Origin: Rhodobacterales bacterium UBA3089 | GTDB taxonomy: Bacteria > Pseudomonadota > Alphaproteobacteria > Rhodobacterales > Rhodobacteraceae | Assembly (NCBI GenBank): GCA_002367255.1 | Contig: DFBD01000055.1 | Span: 11,800-21,406 of the forward strand | Length of the DNA: 9,607 nucleotides | Reading direction: 5' to 3' | Shown: positions 1 through 7,360 of the stretch, piece by piece | Numbering within the stretch: the stretch's first letter is position 1 | Layout of the letters: every line of letters begins with the position of its first letter | The notes under the pieces: generated by a model | Told to the model about the DNA's origin: nothing | Seen by the model: the letters and a program-made list of their open reading frames with translations, nothing else | Database searches by the model: none | Program-made: the position numbers and the translations under genes

Positions 1-49
1 CTGACTTCTAATCAGCAGGTTGCAGGTTCGAGTCCTGCAGGGGTCACCA
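1..49 (+). tRNA. tRNA-Arg (anticodon UCU), 3' part, 5' end outside the window
   Basis: The window opens inside a tRNA gene. The anticodon arm is visible as CTGA (1-4), a seven-base loop (5-11) and TCAG (12-15). The anticodon is TCT at 7-9, reading AGA arginine codons. A five-base variable loop follows at 17-21. The T arm is GCAGG / TTCGAGT / CCTGC (22-38) with a proper T loop. The 3' acceptor strand AGGGGTC is at 39-45, the discriminator A at 46 and a genome-encoded CCA at 47-49. The D arm and 5' acceptor strand lie left of the window; the 5' strand should read GACCCCT if the acceptor pairs perfectly. Identity is read from the anticodon alone. Confidence 0.93.
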
Positions 50-237
50 TTACCTTAACATCTCGTTCACTTAACGCCTTGTAATGCTGAATGATGTTCA
101 ACTTTTGCTAATCCTAGGGCGGAAGGGTCGGGCTAATTGACGGATATTTTCGTCCCTTATTCTTATAGAAAACGAGGATACTTTTACTTCAACAGACGAA
201 TCCCGGCTGACCTGTGATGCTGCTTTAACCGCGTATT
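50..237. other. Spacer between tRNA-Arg and the thiolase remnant
   Basis: I find no gene here. A four-base inverted repeat, GACG (139-142) and CGTC (151-154), flanks an eight-base loop. It is followed by a T-rich but interrupted stretch, so it is at best a poor terminator for the tRNA. No clear -35/-10 pair stands out before the downstream genes. No copy of the tRNA 3' end that could mark an attachment site was seen elsewhere in the window. Confidence 0.4.
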
Positions 238-509
238 ATGGATGCCCATATTATAAACTGGGGTCCGCTCCGTTTGATCAACATGATGGCAAAACGCCAG
301 AGAAACTGATGGTTGACGCCGCAACAGTCGCTTTGGCAAGTGCGGAAATTGACCTTTCGGATGGTGATGATATTTGGCCGGGGCGTTACAATTCAGGCCT
401 TGTTGCGGGTGGTTTTTCGGCATCCTTTGCCTTGCAGATGGATGCAGGTATGTGTTTCACTCTGGCTATCGATTACGCAATTCTTGAATACGTGGAGAAA
501 CGCAAATGA
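238..509 (+). pseudogene. Thiolase (acetyl-CoA acetyltransferase family) remnant, frameshifted and internally deleted
   Basis: An ATG at 238 opens a short frame (MDAHIINWGPLR...) that resembles the beginning of SCPx-type thiolases, but it stops at 307-309. The rest of the N-terminal domain continues in the next frame from about 273: FDQHDGKTPEKLMVDAA, then a helix, then GRYNSGLVAGGF and FALQMDAG (to about 449). Restoring one base near 270-275 would join the two frames. After FALQMDAG the family normally goes on to the catalytic cysteine region (roughly RVENACASGSAA). Here the frame passes at once into AIDYAILEYVEKRK and a TGA at 507-509, which resembles the extreme C terminus of the same family (xVANYxSVLExxxK). 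The active-site Cys, the NEAFA-like and GHPxG-like regions and about 300 residues are therefore missing. The stop overlaps the next start as ATGA, a leftover of translational coupling. The family assignment is from memory of the family, not from a search. Confidence 0.68.
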
Positions 510-2035
510 ATCCGGCTGAATGGTTAACCCGAACCGCACTGTTGTCCCCAGGGGCGCCTGCCTTGTTGAAAGGTGAAACGGTTGTTGCTGACTATGCCGA
601 ATTTGCAAACCGGGCAGCTGCTATCGGGGGTGCGATTCGTGACAAGTACAATGTGCAACCCGGAGATCGTGTCGCGATTTTTATGAAAAACCGTACGGAG
701 TATCTGGAGGTGCTTTACGGCATCTGGTTCGCCGGTGCGGTGGTTGTGCCTATCAATGCCAAACTCCACGCAAAAGAGGCAGCATGGATTGTCTCGGATG
801 CAGATGCTGAGATTGTTTTTGTGACTAGCGATAATGGAGCATCTTTGGCACAGGTTCTGCCTGATTGCGTACGGGAGGTGGTTGACACGGACGCGTCCGA
901 GTTTGCGCAGCTTTATACCGCTTCGCCGCTACAGTCGCCTGCACCGATCAAAATAGACGAGATGATCTGGCTTTTTTATACATCCGGAACCACGGGCAAA
1001 CCGAAGGGTGTGATGATTTCGTCCGCGAACTTACAGGCTATGACGTTGACTTATTTCGCTGATGTAGACGAGGTCAAAACCGAGGGGGCCATTCTTTACG
1101 CTGCTCCGATGTCGCATGGGGCGGGTATCTACAACTTTATGCATATTCTACGCGGCGCGCGGCATGTTGTGCCTGAATCCGGTGGTTTTGATCCTGCGGA
1201 AATCCTGTCTTTGGCCCAGAGCGTCGGAAATATCTCGATGTTTGCAGCGCCGACAATGGTGCGCCGTTTGGTGGATCACGCGAAAGAGGTTGGCTCAGAC
1301 GGGGACGGCATCAATACCATCATCTACGGTGGCGGCCCGATGTATCTCGCGGATATTATCGAAGCGGTCGAGGTGATGGGCCCGCGATTCGTACAAATTT
1401 ACGGACAGGGCGAATGCCCGATGACAATAACTGCGCTACCGCGAGATGTTGTTGCGAACCGCACACACCAGAACTGGAAGGCGCGGCTGGGGTCCATCGG
1501 CAGGGCGCAAAGTTGCGTTTATGTGCAGATTGTGGATGAAGACGGGGTAGAACTTCCTAAGGGCGAGATAGGGGAAATTGTCGTGCAAGGTGCGCCTGTA
1601 ATGTCCGGGTATTGGGGTAATCCAGATGCGAGCGCCAAGGCTATTCGCAACGGTTGGCTCTGGACAGGTGACATGGGTGCGATGGATAGCGATGGTTTCG
1701 TAACATTACACGACCGGTCAAAAGACGTAATAATCTCCGGTGGCACCAATATCTATCCGCGCGAAGTCGAAGAGGCACTATTGATGTATTCAGGTGTACA
1801 CGAGGTTGCAGTTGTCGGGCGAGAGCATTCGGACTGGGGCGAAGAAGTGATTGCCTTTGTCGTAGCTGCCCCAAAAGCAAACCTGACCGAGGGGGGGCTG
1901 GATGCACATTGTCTTGCAGAAATCGCGAGATTTAAGCGACCAAAAGAATATCGCTTTGTCACGGAACTGCCGAAGAACAATTATGGAAAAGTGTTGAAGA
2001 CCAACTTGCGAGAGCAGTTAAAAAAAGAAGAGTAA
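506..2035 (+). CDS. AMP-forming acyl-CoA synthetase (ANL superfamily), probable short-chain or acetoacetate-type acid:CoA ligase
   Basis: Protein of 509 residues, full length for bacterial FadD-like ligases. It should activate a carboxylic acid with ATP to an acyl-adenylate and then to acyl-CoA in the cytosol. The phosphate-binding loop YTSGTTGKPKG is at 158-168. The A5 motif IYGQGECPMT is at 298-307, with Q-G where many relatives have x-T. WTGDMG is at 386-391. The hinge region DRSKDVIISGGTNIYPREVE is at 403-422. The C-terminal catalytic lysine is K495 in NNYGKV. The start at 506 is supported by GGAG at 494-497, eight bases upstream, and by the ATGA overlap with the thiolase remnant. The stop lies five bases before the dehydrogenase, so the two are almost certainly cotranscribed. 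Substrate cannot be read from sequence; acetoacetate or 3-hydroxybutyrate is inferred only from the neighbours. Medium-chain or aryl acids remain possible. Confidence 0.9.
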   Translation: MNPAEWLTRTALLSPGAPALLKGETVVADYAEFANRAAAIGGAIRDKYNVQPGDRVAIFMKNRTEYLEVLYGIWFAGAVVVPINAKLHAKEAAWIVSDADAEIVFVTSDNGASLAQVLPDCVREVVDTDASEFAQLYTASPLQSPAPIKIDEMIWLFYTSGTTGKPKGVMISSANLQAMTLTYFADVDEVKTEGAILYAAPMSHGAGIYNFMHILRGARHVVPESGGFDPAEILSLAQSVGNISMFAAPTMVRRLVDHAKEVGSDGDGINTIIYGGGPMYLADIIEAVEVMGPRFVQIYGQGECPMTITALPRDVVANRTHQNWKARLGSIGRAQSCVYVQIVDEDGVELPKGEIGEIVVQGAPVMSGYWGNPDASAKAIRNGWLWTGDMGAMDSDGFVTLHDRSKDVIISGGTNIYPREVEEALLMYSGVHEVAVVGREHSDWGEEVIAFVVAAPKANLTEGGLDAHCLAEIARFKRPKEYRFVTELPKNNYGKVLKTNLREQLKKEE

Positions 2036-2040
2036 GACAG

Positions 2041-2841
2041 ATGCACCTATCAGGAAAAACCGCTCTAGTGACCGGATCGGTTCAAGGTATTGGACTGGCT
2101 ATAGCGAAGGCCTTCGCGTCCGAAGGTGCACGAGTAGTGGTGCACGGACTTGCGGATGAGGAACAAGCAGCTTCTGTGAAAGAACAGATTATTGCTGCTG
2201 GTGCCCCGGACGTATTGTTCTTTGACGCAGACATGCGGGATGTGGCTGCGATTGACGCCATGATGGATGCCGTGGTCGAATGGGGTGGCGCAGATATTTT
2301 GGTTAACAACGCAGGTATTCAAAAAACTGCCAGCCTCGCCGACGCAACTCCGGAAATCTGGGATGCCATTATTGCGGTAAATCTTTCCGGTGCTTTTCAT
2401 ACGATGAGGCGAGCAATGCCGTTGATGGAGACGCGCGGTTATGGTCGCGTTATCAACATCGCATCGGTTCACGGTTTAGTTGCTTCAGTCAACAAGGCAC
2501 CTTATGTTTCCGCGAAATTTGGACTGGTTGGTCTGTCGAAGGTTGCAGCACTTGAATATGCCGCCAAAGGCACAAAAGAATCTGGCGGAATTACGGTGAA
2601 TTGCATTTGCCCCGGATGGACAGAAACGGCGATTATCGAACCACAAGTACAAGCGCGTGCCGATATGTATGGCGGCGACAAGGTTGCAGGAACGGCCAGC
2701 TTGCTTAAAGAAAAGCAGCCATCGCTAAGGACATCCGACCCCGCCGAAATCGGGCAACTCGCGCTTTGGTTGGCGAATCCGATTGCGCACAACATAACCG
2801 GAACATCTATTCCGGTAGATGGCGGTTGGACGGCGCAGTAA
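2041..2841 (+). CDS. bdhA: D-3-hydroxybutyrate dehydrogenase (SDR family, NAD-dependent)
   Basis: Classical short-chain dehydrogenase of 266 residues that should interconvert (R)-3-hydroxybutyrate and acetoacetate with NAD(H) in the cytosol. The cofactor-binding glycine motif TGSVQGIG is at 11-18 and NNAG at 89-92. The catalytic set is N114, S142, Y155 and K159. Q94, H144 and K152 occupy positions known to bind the substrate carboxylate in characterised Pseudomonas 3-hydroxybutyrate dehydrogenases. The segments INIASVHGLVAS (138-149), EKQPSL (224-229) and the C-terminal VDGGWTAQ are typical of this subfamily rather than of generic SDRs. The protein is slightly longer than the usual 255-260 residues because of extra residues around 176-183 (KGTKESGG). 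The gene follows the CoA ligase after five bases; the ribosome site is only the purine-rich GAAGAG just upstream. Role: ketone body or PHB monomer oxidation, feeding the CoA ligase. Confidence 0.9.
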   Translation: MHLSGKTALVTGSVQGIGLAIAKAFASEGARVVVHGLADEEQAASVKEQIIAAGAPDVLFFDADMRDVAAIDAMMDAVVEWGGADILVNNAGIQKTASLADATPEIWDAIIAVNLSGAFHTMRRAMPLMETRGYGRVINIASVHGLVASVNKAPYVSAKFGLVGLSKVAALEYAAKGTKESGGITVNCICPGWTETAIIEPQVQARADMYGGDKVAGTASLLKEKQPSLRTSDPAEIGQLALWLANPIAHNITGTSIPVDGGWTAQ

Positions 2842-2959
2842 CAGGTCTAATACCGCGACAGCCTTTCGCCGGACGTTTCAATTTGCTTAGGATATTGCCG
2901 AGAACATAGTTCCGCTAGCCAAATGTAACCTGATCTTGTCTTGGAAGTCGGTATCGCTA

Positions 2960-2987
2960 TTGCAAGCAGTAATCATTACGTTACTAT
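2960..2987 (+). promoter_or_regulatory. Candidate sigma70-like promoter for the urease operon
   Basis: TTGCAA (2960-2965) and TACTAT (2982-2987) are separated by 16 bases. Each matches four of six consensus positions. Its place about 135 bases before ureD is reasonable, but the match is weak and the region is AT-rich, so chance is a real alternative. Confidence 0.25.
2969..2979. repeat. Perfect 11-bp palindrome GTAAT-C-ATTAC inside the promoter spacer
   Basis: GTAAT (2969-2973) and ATTAC (2975-2979) are inverted around a single C. The palindrome lies between the candidate -35 and -10 boxes, a position where a repressor could act. An overlapping second pair, AGTAA (2968-2972) and TTACT (2981-2985), adds to the symmetry. 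No known regulator is recognised from it. Confidence 0.3.
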
Positions 2988-3012
2988 TGTTAAAACGGTA
3001 GCGGCATTTTGA

Positions 3013-3029
3013 AATATACGTTCTATATT
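3013..3029. repeat. Inverted repeat AATATA-N5-TATATT upstream of ureD
   Basis: Perfect six-base arms at 3013-3018 and 3024-3029 surround the five-base spacer CGTTC. It lies about 95-110 bases before the ureD start. It could be an operator or a weak hairpin in the leader. The arms are pure A/T, so this is of low information content. Confidence 0.2.
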
Positions 3030-3123
3030 AACCAGATTTCTTCTGTCACTTCGTACTATTCGATGCTAAGATGTGTAGTGCGCAGAATTATTAAACCCGC
3101 GACGTTACGGGGGTGTAGGGTAG

Positions 3124-3939
3124 ATGTTAGATATTCCAGAACAAGGCAAATTGTTGCAACGCGCCAAAGGCCGCGCCGAAGTCGTGTTCGGGGCGGGCGG
3201 GTTGAAACACCTCCATCAGAGTGGTTGTGCAAAAGTGTTGCTGCCACGCAATTTTCAACCAGTGCCAGAGGCAGTTTTTCTAAACACTTCCGGTGGTGTG
3301 ACTGGTGGTGACCAACTTGATTACACGGCGAAAGTCGAAGTGGATGCGGCCCTTTGTGTGACGACACAAGCGGCAGAGAGGATCTACAAATCCAGCTCTT
3401 CCGTGGCAAAAATTTCCAACACTGTGGTGCTGGAAGATAATGGCAATCTGGAATGGCTTCCGCAAGAAACAATCCTATTTGAGGGTTCTGCACTAAAACG
3501 TCAGCTGAACGTTGAAATGGCTGAAAGCGCCCGTTTTTTGGCTGTTGAAACCTTGGTCCTTGGTCGCAAGGCTATGGGGGAAACGTTGCATGACGCCTCG
3601 TTGTCCGATCAGTGGCGGGTGCGGCGCGCAGGGCATCTCGTCTACGCTGATAGGTTGCGATTTGGTGTGCCGGTAAGCGATACTCTGTCATCGATGGCAA
3701 CACTGAACGGCAATCGTGCGGTATCGACAATTATCTATCTCGGGCCTGATGCCGAAGAGCGGTTGGTGCAAGCCCGCAACCTTTTCAACTTCGAGAATGT
3801 AGAGGCGGCGGCCTCGGCTTGGAACGGGATGTTGTCCATTCGCTTCCTTGCCCCTGACGCGCAACCACTGCGCGTGGCACTGATGTCATTTCTGACACGG
3901 TTTCGCGGCTGTGATTTACCCCGTATCTGGCATATGTGA
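3124..3939 (+). CDS. ureD: Urease accessory protein UreD (UreH)
   Basis: Protein of 271 residues, normal for the family. UreD is the scaffold that binds the UreABC apoenzyme and, with UreF and UreG, passes nickel to the active site through its internal tunnel. Family landmarks are [11 protein letters not shown] at 53-63, TTQAAERIY at 80-88, WLPQETILF at 111-119 and the C-terminal LPRIW at 265-269. ATG 3124 is the only sensible start: it places the family N-terminal motif (about ten residues, then [11 protein letters not shown]) correctly, and it follows G-rich sequence at 3109-3120, of which GGGGG at 3109-3113 is at usable spacing. It is the first gene of the urease operon and ends ten bases before ureA. 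There is no sign of damage. Confidence 0.95.
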   Translation: MLDIPEQGKLLQRAKGRAEVVFGAGGLKHLHQSGCAKVLLPRNFQPVPEAVFLNTSGGVTGGDQLDYTAKVEVDAALCVTTQAAERIYKSSSSVAKISNTVVLEDNGNLEWLPQETILFEGSALKRQLNVEMAESARFLAVETLVLGRKAMGETLHDASLSDQWRVRRAGHLVYADRLRFGVPVSDTLSSMATLNGNRAVSTIIYLGPDAEERLVQARNLFNFENVEAAASAWNGMLSIRFLAPDAQPLRVALMSFLTRFRGCDLPRIWHM

Positions 3940-3949
3940 AGGACTTTCC

Positions 3950-4252
3950 ATGAACCTGACACCAAGAGAAAAAGATAAGCTTCTGGTTAGCCTCGCTGCC
4001 ATGATTGCGCGTGGGCGGTTGGAGCGTGGTGTTAAACTGAACCATCCCGAAGCTATCGCACTGATTACGGATTATGTGGTCGAGGGGGCGCGGGACGGGC
4101 GTTCGGTTGCGGACCTTATGTCAGCCGGTGCGACTGTAATTACGCGTGAACAATGCATGGAAGGTGTCCCCGAGATGATCCATGATGTTCAAGTTGAAGC
4201 AACCTTTCCAGACGGTACTAAGCTTGTGACCGTCCATCAGCCAATCAGATAG
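3950..4252 (+). CDS. ureA: Urease subunit gamma
   Basis: Exactly 100 residues, the standard length of free-standing bacterial UreA, a structural subunit of the (UreABC)3 urease. Conserved segments are [12 protein letters not shown] at the N terminus, LNHPEA at 30-35, EGARDG at 45-50, GVPEMI at 72-77 and the HQPIR C terminus. A longer reading from 3911 is possible, but it would overlap ureD. The start at 3950 has AAGGA at 3939-3943, six bases upstream, and the canonical N terminus. The stop overlaps the strong ribosome site of ureB. Confidence 0.97.
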   Translation: MNLTPREKDKLLVSLAAMIARGRLERGVKLNHPEAIALITDYVVEGARDGRSVADLMSAGATVITREQCMEGVPEMIHDVQVEATFPDGTKLVTVHQPIR

Positions 4253-4256
4253 GAGG
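4251..4256 (+). promoter_or_regulatory. Strong Shine-Dalgarno AGGAGG of ureB overlapping the ureA stop
   Basis: A full AGGAGG begins with the last two bases of the ureA TAG stop, five bases before the ureB ATG. It is the best ribosome site in the window and fits high, coupled synthesis of the beta subunit. Confidence 0.85.
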
Positions 4257-4261
4257 CCATC

Positions 4262-4567
4262 ATGATTCCCGGAGAAATCTTTCCTGTTGAAGGTGTAATC
4301 ACCCTCAATGACGGTGCGAAGACTATCACTTTGACGGTATCCAACACGGGTGATCGGCCAGTGCAGGTTGGCAGCCACTATCATTTCGGCGAAGTGAATC
4401 CGGCACTGGAATTTGACCGGAACGCTGCGCGAGGCTGGCGGTTGGATATCGCGGCGGGCACTGCTGTGCGCTTTGAGCCAGGGCAGACCCGCGAGGTACA
4501 TTTGGTTCCATATGGTGGTGCGCGCAAGGTTTTCGGTTTTAATCAACAAGTGATGGGAGACCTCTAA
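4262..4567 (+). CDS. ureB: Urease subunit beta
   Basis: Protein of 101 residues, the typical size of separate bacterial UreB. It packs against UreC and stabilises the active-site flap region of the urease trimer. Family marks are the N-terminal [21 protein letters not shown] at 37-49, [15 protein letters not shown] at 60-74 and VFGFN at 90-94. The TAA stop shares its last base with the ureC ATG (TAATG), so the two are translationally coupled. Nothing unusual. Confidence 0.97.
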   Translation: MIPGEIFPVEGVITLNDGAKTITLTVSNTGDRPVQVGSHYHFGEVNPALEFDRNAARGWRLDIAAGTAVRFEPGQTREVHLVPYGGARKVFGFNQQVMGDL

Positions 4568-6279
4568 TGCCTACAAACATCCCCCGTACTTCTTATGCCC
4601 ATATGTTTGGCCCGACCGTTGGCGATAAAGTCCGTCTGGCCGATACGGACCTGATTATCGAGGTTGAACGCGACCTTACAACCTACGGCGAAGAGGTTAA
4701 ATTTGGTGGTGGAAAGGTCATGCGCGACGGTATGGGGCAATCCCAAACCACACGTGCGGACGGGGCCGTGGACACTGTGATTACCAATGCGCTGATCGTT
4801 GACCATTCGGGTATATATAAGGCTGATGTGGGGTTGAAAGACGGGCTGATCCACAAGATTGGCAAGGCGGGCAATCCTGACACACAGCCAAACGTAGATA
4901 TTATTATTGGCCCCGGAACCGAGGCGATTGCGGGTGAAGGTCGTATTCTGACGGCTGGTGGGTTTGATAGCCACATTCATTTCATCTGCCCCCAACAAAT
5001 CGATGATGCGCTGCATTCCGGCGTTACAACGATGCTTGGCGGCGGCACTGGACCCGCGCACGGCACACTGGCAACAACATGTACGCCAGGCCCATGGCAT
5101 ATAGGGCGTATGATGCAGGCTGCCGATGCATTTGCAATGAACCTTGCGTTTGCAGGCAAAGGGAACGCCAGCCAACCTGCCGCGTTGCACGAGCAGATAC
5201 TGGGCGGCGCATGTTCGCTTAAGCTTCACGAGGATTGGGGTACTACACCCGCGGCAATCGACAATTGTCTAAGCGTTGCCGATGAAATGGATGTGCAGGT
5301 CATGATCCACACGGACACAATCAACGAGAGCGGATTTCTAGAGCATACCATTGGTGCCATTAAAGGCCGCACCATCCATGCCTTCCACACCGAAGGCGCG
5401 GGCGGTGGCCATGCCCCGGACATCATAAAAATTTGCGGGGAGGCGAATGTCATTCCCGCCTCCACCAATCCCACGATGCCCTACACGGTGAATACGCTGG
5501 AAGAGCATCTCGATATGCTGATGGTTTGTCACCACCTTGACGCCAGTATCCCCGAGGACATCGCGTTTGCCGAAAGCCGTATCCGCCGCGAAACCATTGC
5601 GGCAGAGGACATTTTGCATGACATCGGTGCATTCTCGATTGTTGCCTCTGATAGTCAGGCGATGGGGCGTGTTGGCGAGGTTTTAATTCGCACATGGCAA
5701 GCGGCCGATAAAATGAAGAAACAACGTGGTCGTTTGGCCGAGGAAACTGGCGACAATGATAACTTCCGCGTCCGCCGGTATATTGCGAAGTACACAATCA
5801 ATCCGGCGATTGCCCACGGGCTATCCAAACATATCGGCTCCATCGCTGAAGGAAAACGTGCAGATCTGGTATTCTGGAACCCGGCATTCTTTGGCGTAAA
5901 ACCTGAAATGGTACTGCTCGGCGGAACAATTGTAATGGCGCAAATGGGCGACCCGAACGCGTCTATTCCAACACCACAGCCTGTATACTCGCGTCCGATG
6001 TTCGGGGCGTTCGGTCGCTCGGTCGAGAATTCGGCAGTTGTGTTTACCAGTGCGGCAGCGCAAGCTGACGGTATCGCCGCGCGACTGGGGTTGGCTAAGA
6101 ATACTCTGGCCGTGGAAAATACGCGAGGTGGAATTGGCAAACATTCGATGGTTCTGAACGACGCGTTACCGAAAATCGAGGTGAACCCCGAGACGTATGA
6201 GGTGCGTGCCGATGGCGAATTGTTGACGTGTGAGCCTGCCGAGGTGTTACCTATGGCGCAGCGGTATTTTATGTTTTGA
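4567..6279 (+). CDS. ureC: Urease subunit alpha (catalytic, dinickel)
   Basis: Catalytic subunit of 570 residues, full length, hydrolysing urea to ammonia and carbamate in the cytosol. All nickel ligands are present: H137 and H139 in SHIHF; the lysine to be carbamylated, K219, in [11 protein letters not shown]248 in MIHTD; H274 in [12 protein letters not shown]; and D362 in ASDSQAMGR. The catalytic flap histidine is H322 in VCHHL, the position equal to H320 of Klebsiella urease, with the flap cysteine C321 beside it. The C terminus QRYFMF is canonical. The start has GGGAGA at 4555-4560 and overlaps the ureB stop by one base. It ends two bases before ureE. Residue numbers were counted by hand. 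Confidence 0.98.
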   Translation: MPTNIPRTSYAHMFGPTVGDKVRLADTDLIIEVERDLTTYGEEVKFGGGKVMRDGMGQSQTTRADGAVDTVITNALIVDHSGIYKADVGLKDGLIHKIGKAGNPDTQPNVDIIIGPGTEAIAGEGRILTAGGFDSHIHFICPQQIDDALHSGVTTMLGGGTGPAHGTLATTCTPGPWHIGRMMQAADAFAMNLAFAGKGNASQPAALHEQILGGACSLKLHEDWGTTPAAIDNCLSVADEMDVQVMIHTDTINESGFLEHTIGAIKGRTIHAFHTEGAGGGHAPDIIKICGEANVIPASTNPTMPYTVNTLEEHLDMLMVCHHLDASIPEDIAFAESRIRRETIAAEDILHDIGAFSIVASDSQAMGRVGEVLIRTWQAADKMKKQRGRLAEETGDNDNFRVRRYIAKYTINPAIAHGLSKHIGSIAEGKRADLVFWNPAFFGVKPEMVLLGGTIVMAQMGDPNASIPTPQPVYSRPMFGAFGRSVENSAVVFTSAAAQADGIAARLGLAKNTLAVENTRGGIGKHSMVLNDALPKIEVNPETYEVRADGELLTCEPAEVLPMAQRYFMF

Positions 6280-6281
6280 CC

Positions 6282-6719
6282 ATGCACCGCGCCATATCCA
6301 TAACCCGCACACACGCTCCGACAACGGATACTGTCACGCTTGCATATGACGAGCGGTTCTTGCGGCGTAAGTTGCTGACGACCGATCAAGGGGACGGGTT
6401 CTTTGTTGACCTCCCCGAAACGGTTTCGTTGAACGCGGGCGATGCTTTCAAGCTGGAGGATGGACGTTTGATTGGCGTGCGGCCAGCTATAGAGGCGTTG
6501 TTGGAGGTAAAAGGCGTAGATCTTGTTCGCCTCGCGTGGCATATCGGAAACCGGCATACGCCCTGTCAGCTTGGCCCAGATCGCTTGCTGATCCTGCAGG
6601 ATCATGTGATGCGGAATATGCTTATCAAACTCGGGGCTGAATTGCGGGATGTATCTGAAACCTTCACGCCCGAGGGCGGGGCATACGGGCATGGTCGTAC
6701 ACATGGGCATGCACATTGA
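6282..6719 (+). CDS. ureE: Urease accessory protein UreE (nickel metallochaperone)
   Basis: Protein of 145 residues from ATG 6282. UreE dimers bind nickel and deliver it to UreG. HIGNRH is at 87-92, and the conserved dimer-interface nickel histidine is probably H108 in QDHVM. The C terminus is a short histidine tail ([10 protein letters not shown]) with four histidines, which should add metal-binding capacity. A TTG at 6276, inside the ureC stop region, would add only two residues (Met-Thr) and is less likely. No strong ribosome site precedes either start, so reinitiation after ureC is probable. The stop overlaps the ureF start by four bases. Confidence 0.94.
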   Translation: MHRAISITRTHAPTTDTVTLAYDERFLRRKLLTTDQGDGFFVDLPETVSLNAGDAFKLEDGRLIGVRPAIEALLEVKGVDLVRLAWHIGNRHTPCQLGPDRLLILQDHVMRNMLIKLGAELRDVSETFTPEGGAYGHGRTHGHAH

Positions 6720-7360
6720 AACTGGCGGCACTACATAAGCTCATGCAATGGCTCTCACCCTCGTACCCCGTGGGCGCGTTCAGTTACTCGCACGGTTTGG
6801 AATGGGCGATATCGCAAGGTGACGTTAGCAACCCCACCCAACTGCGTGACTGGTTAGCTGATATCTTGACGCACGGTACTGGTCGCAACGACGCGATCCT
6901 TCTGGCCCATGCGTATCGCGCTGAAAATTCTGCTCAATTGGTAGAAATCGCCGAATTGGCGACCGCCTTTAATCCAGGTAAAGAGCGGCTGATAGAAACC
7001 ACGGCACAAGGGGCGGCGTTTGCAAAGGTCACGCGCACGGTTTGGCCGACCGATCTGCCAGATATGGCATACCCCGTCGCTTTCGGGGTCGCCGCTCGAC
7101 AACACGACCTGCCGATTGAAGAAACCATAGCGATTTATCTGCATGCATTTACTGCCAACCTGGTTTCAGCGGCGGTACGTTTTATGCCGCTGGGTCAAAC
7201 AGTGGGGCAGGCGGTCTTGTCGTCGATGGCCGAGGTCATCGACCGGATCACGAAGGATGCATTGCTTGACACCTTGGATGATCTGGGGGGATGCGCGGTT
7301 CGCGCAGACATGGCTTCGATGCTTCATGAAACAATGAACACAAGGATTTTTCGCACATGA
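6716..7360 (+). CDS. ureF: Urease accessory protein UreF
   Basis: Protein of 214 residues, usual for the family. UreF bridges UreD and UreG in the activation complex and gates GTPase-driven nickel transfer. The diagnostic segment [20 protein letters not shown] lies at 12-31. [16 protein letters not shown] (153-168) and the C-terminal TRIFRT are also typical. The start is a TTG at 6716 that overlaps the ureE stop. It gives the normal 8-11 residues before the conserved motif, whereas the first in-frame ATG (6743) would begin directly at MQWLSP and cut the first helix. The rare start and four-base overlap imply coupled, possibly low-level synthesis. The end overlaps ureG as ATGA. Confidence 0.94.
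   Translation: MKLAALHKLMQWLSPSYPVGAFSYSHGLEWAISQGDVSNPTQLRDWLADILTHGTGRNDAILLAHAYRAENSAQLVEIAELATAFNPGKERLIETTAQGAAFAKVTRTVWPTDLPDMAYPVAFGVAARQHDLPIEETIAIYLHAFTANLVSAAVRFMPLGQTVGQAVLSSMAEVIDRITKDALLDTLDDLGGCAVRADMASMLHETMNTRIFRT

Larger units (their letters stand above)
2842..3123. other. Intergenic region upstream of the urease operon
   Basis: A 282-bp stretch without a credible gene; short frames in it have no family resemblance and no usable ribosome site. It must hold the end of the dehydrogenase transcript and the promoter of the urease operon. I see no rho-independent terminator. It contains a weak sigma70-like promoter and two small inverted repeats, listed separately. No sigma54 -24/-12 element with correct GG-GC spacing was found by eye. 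AT content is higher than in the flanking genes. Confidence 0.5.

Noticed and set aside
139..162. Hairpin GACG-N8-CGTC as a tRNA terminator.
   Set aside because: The stem has only four base pairs and is not followed by an uninterrupted T run.
1..240. tRNA gene next to a damaged gene as a possible integration site of a mobile element.
   Set aside because: No integrase, phage gene or second copy of the tRNA 3' end is present in the window. The damage to the thiolase is explained by deletion and frameshift alone.
2065..2472. A 135-residue minus-strand frame inside the dehydrogenase gene, and similar long minus-strand frames inside ureB/ureC (for example 4564-5229 and 5655-6731).
   Set aside because: Their products are rich in Cys, His, Arg and Ser with no family resemblance, and they lie fully opposite well-conserved genes. 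They are antisense shadows.
2941..2965. A possible sigma54 promoter (TTGGAAG ... TTGC) before ureD.
   Set aside because: The GG and GC dinucleotides are about 19 bases apart, not the required 12 or so, and the -24 box matches poorly.
3009..3311. A plus-strand frame of 100 residues before and into ureD.
   Set aside because: It has no ATG-plus-ribosome-site support, an arginine-rich composition in its second half, and overlaps the conserved start of ureD in another frame.
3911..3949. Extended UreA beginning upstream at 3911.
   Set aside because: It would overlap the ureD end and add residues absent from the family; ATG 3950 has a good ribosome site and gives the standard 100-residue protein.
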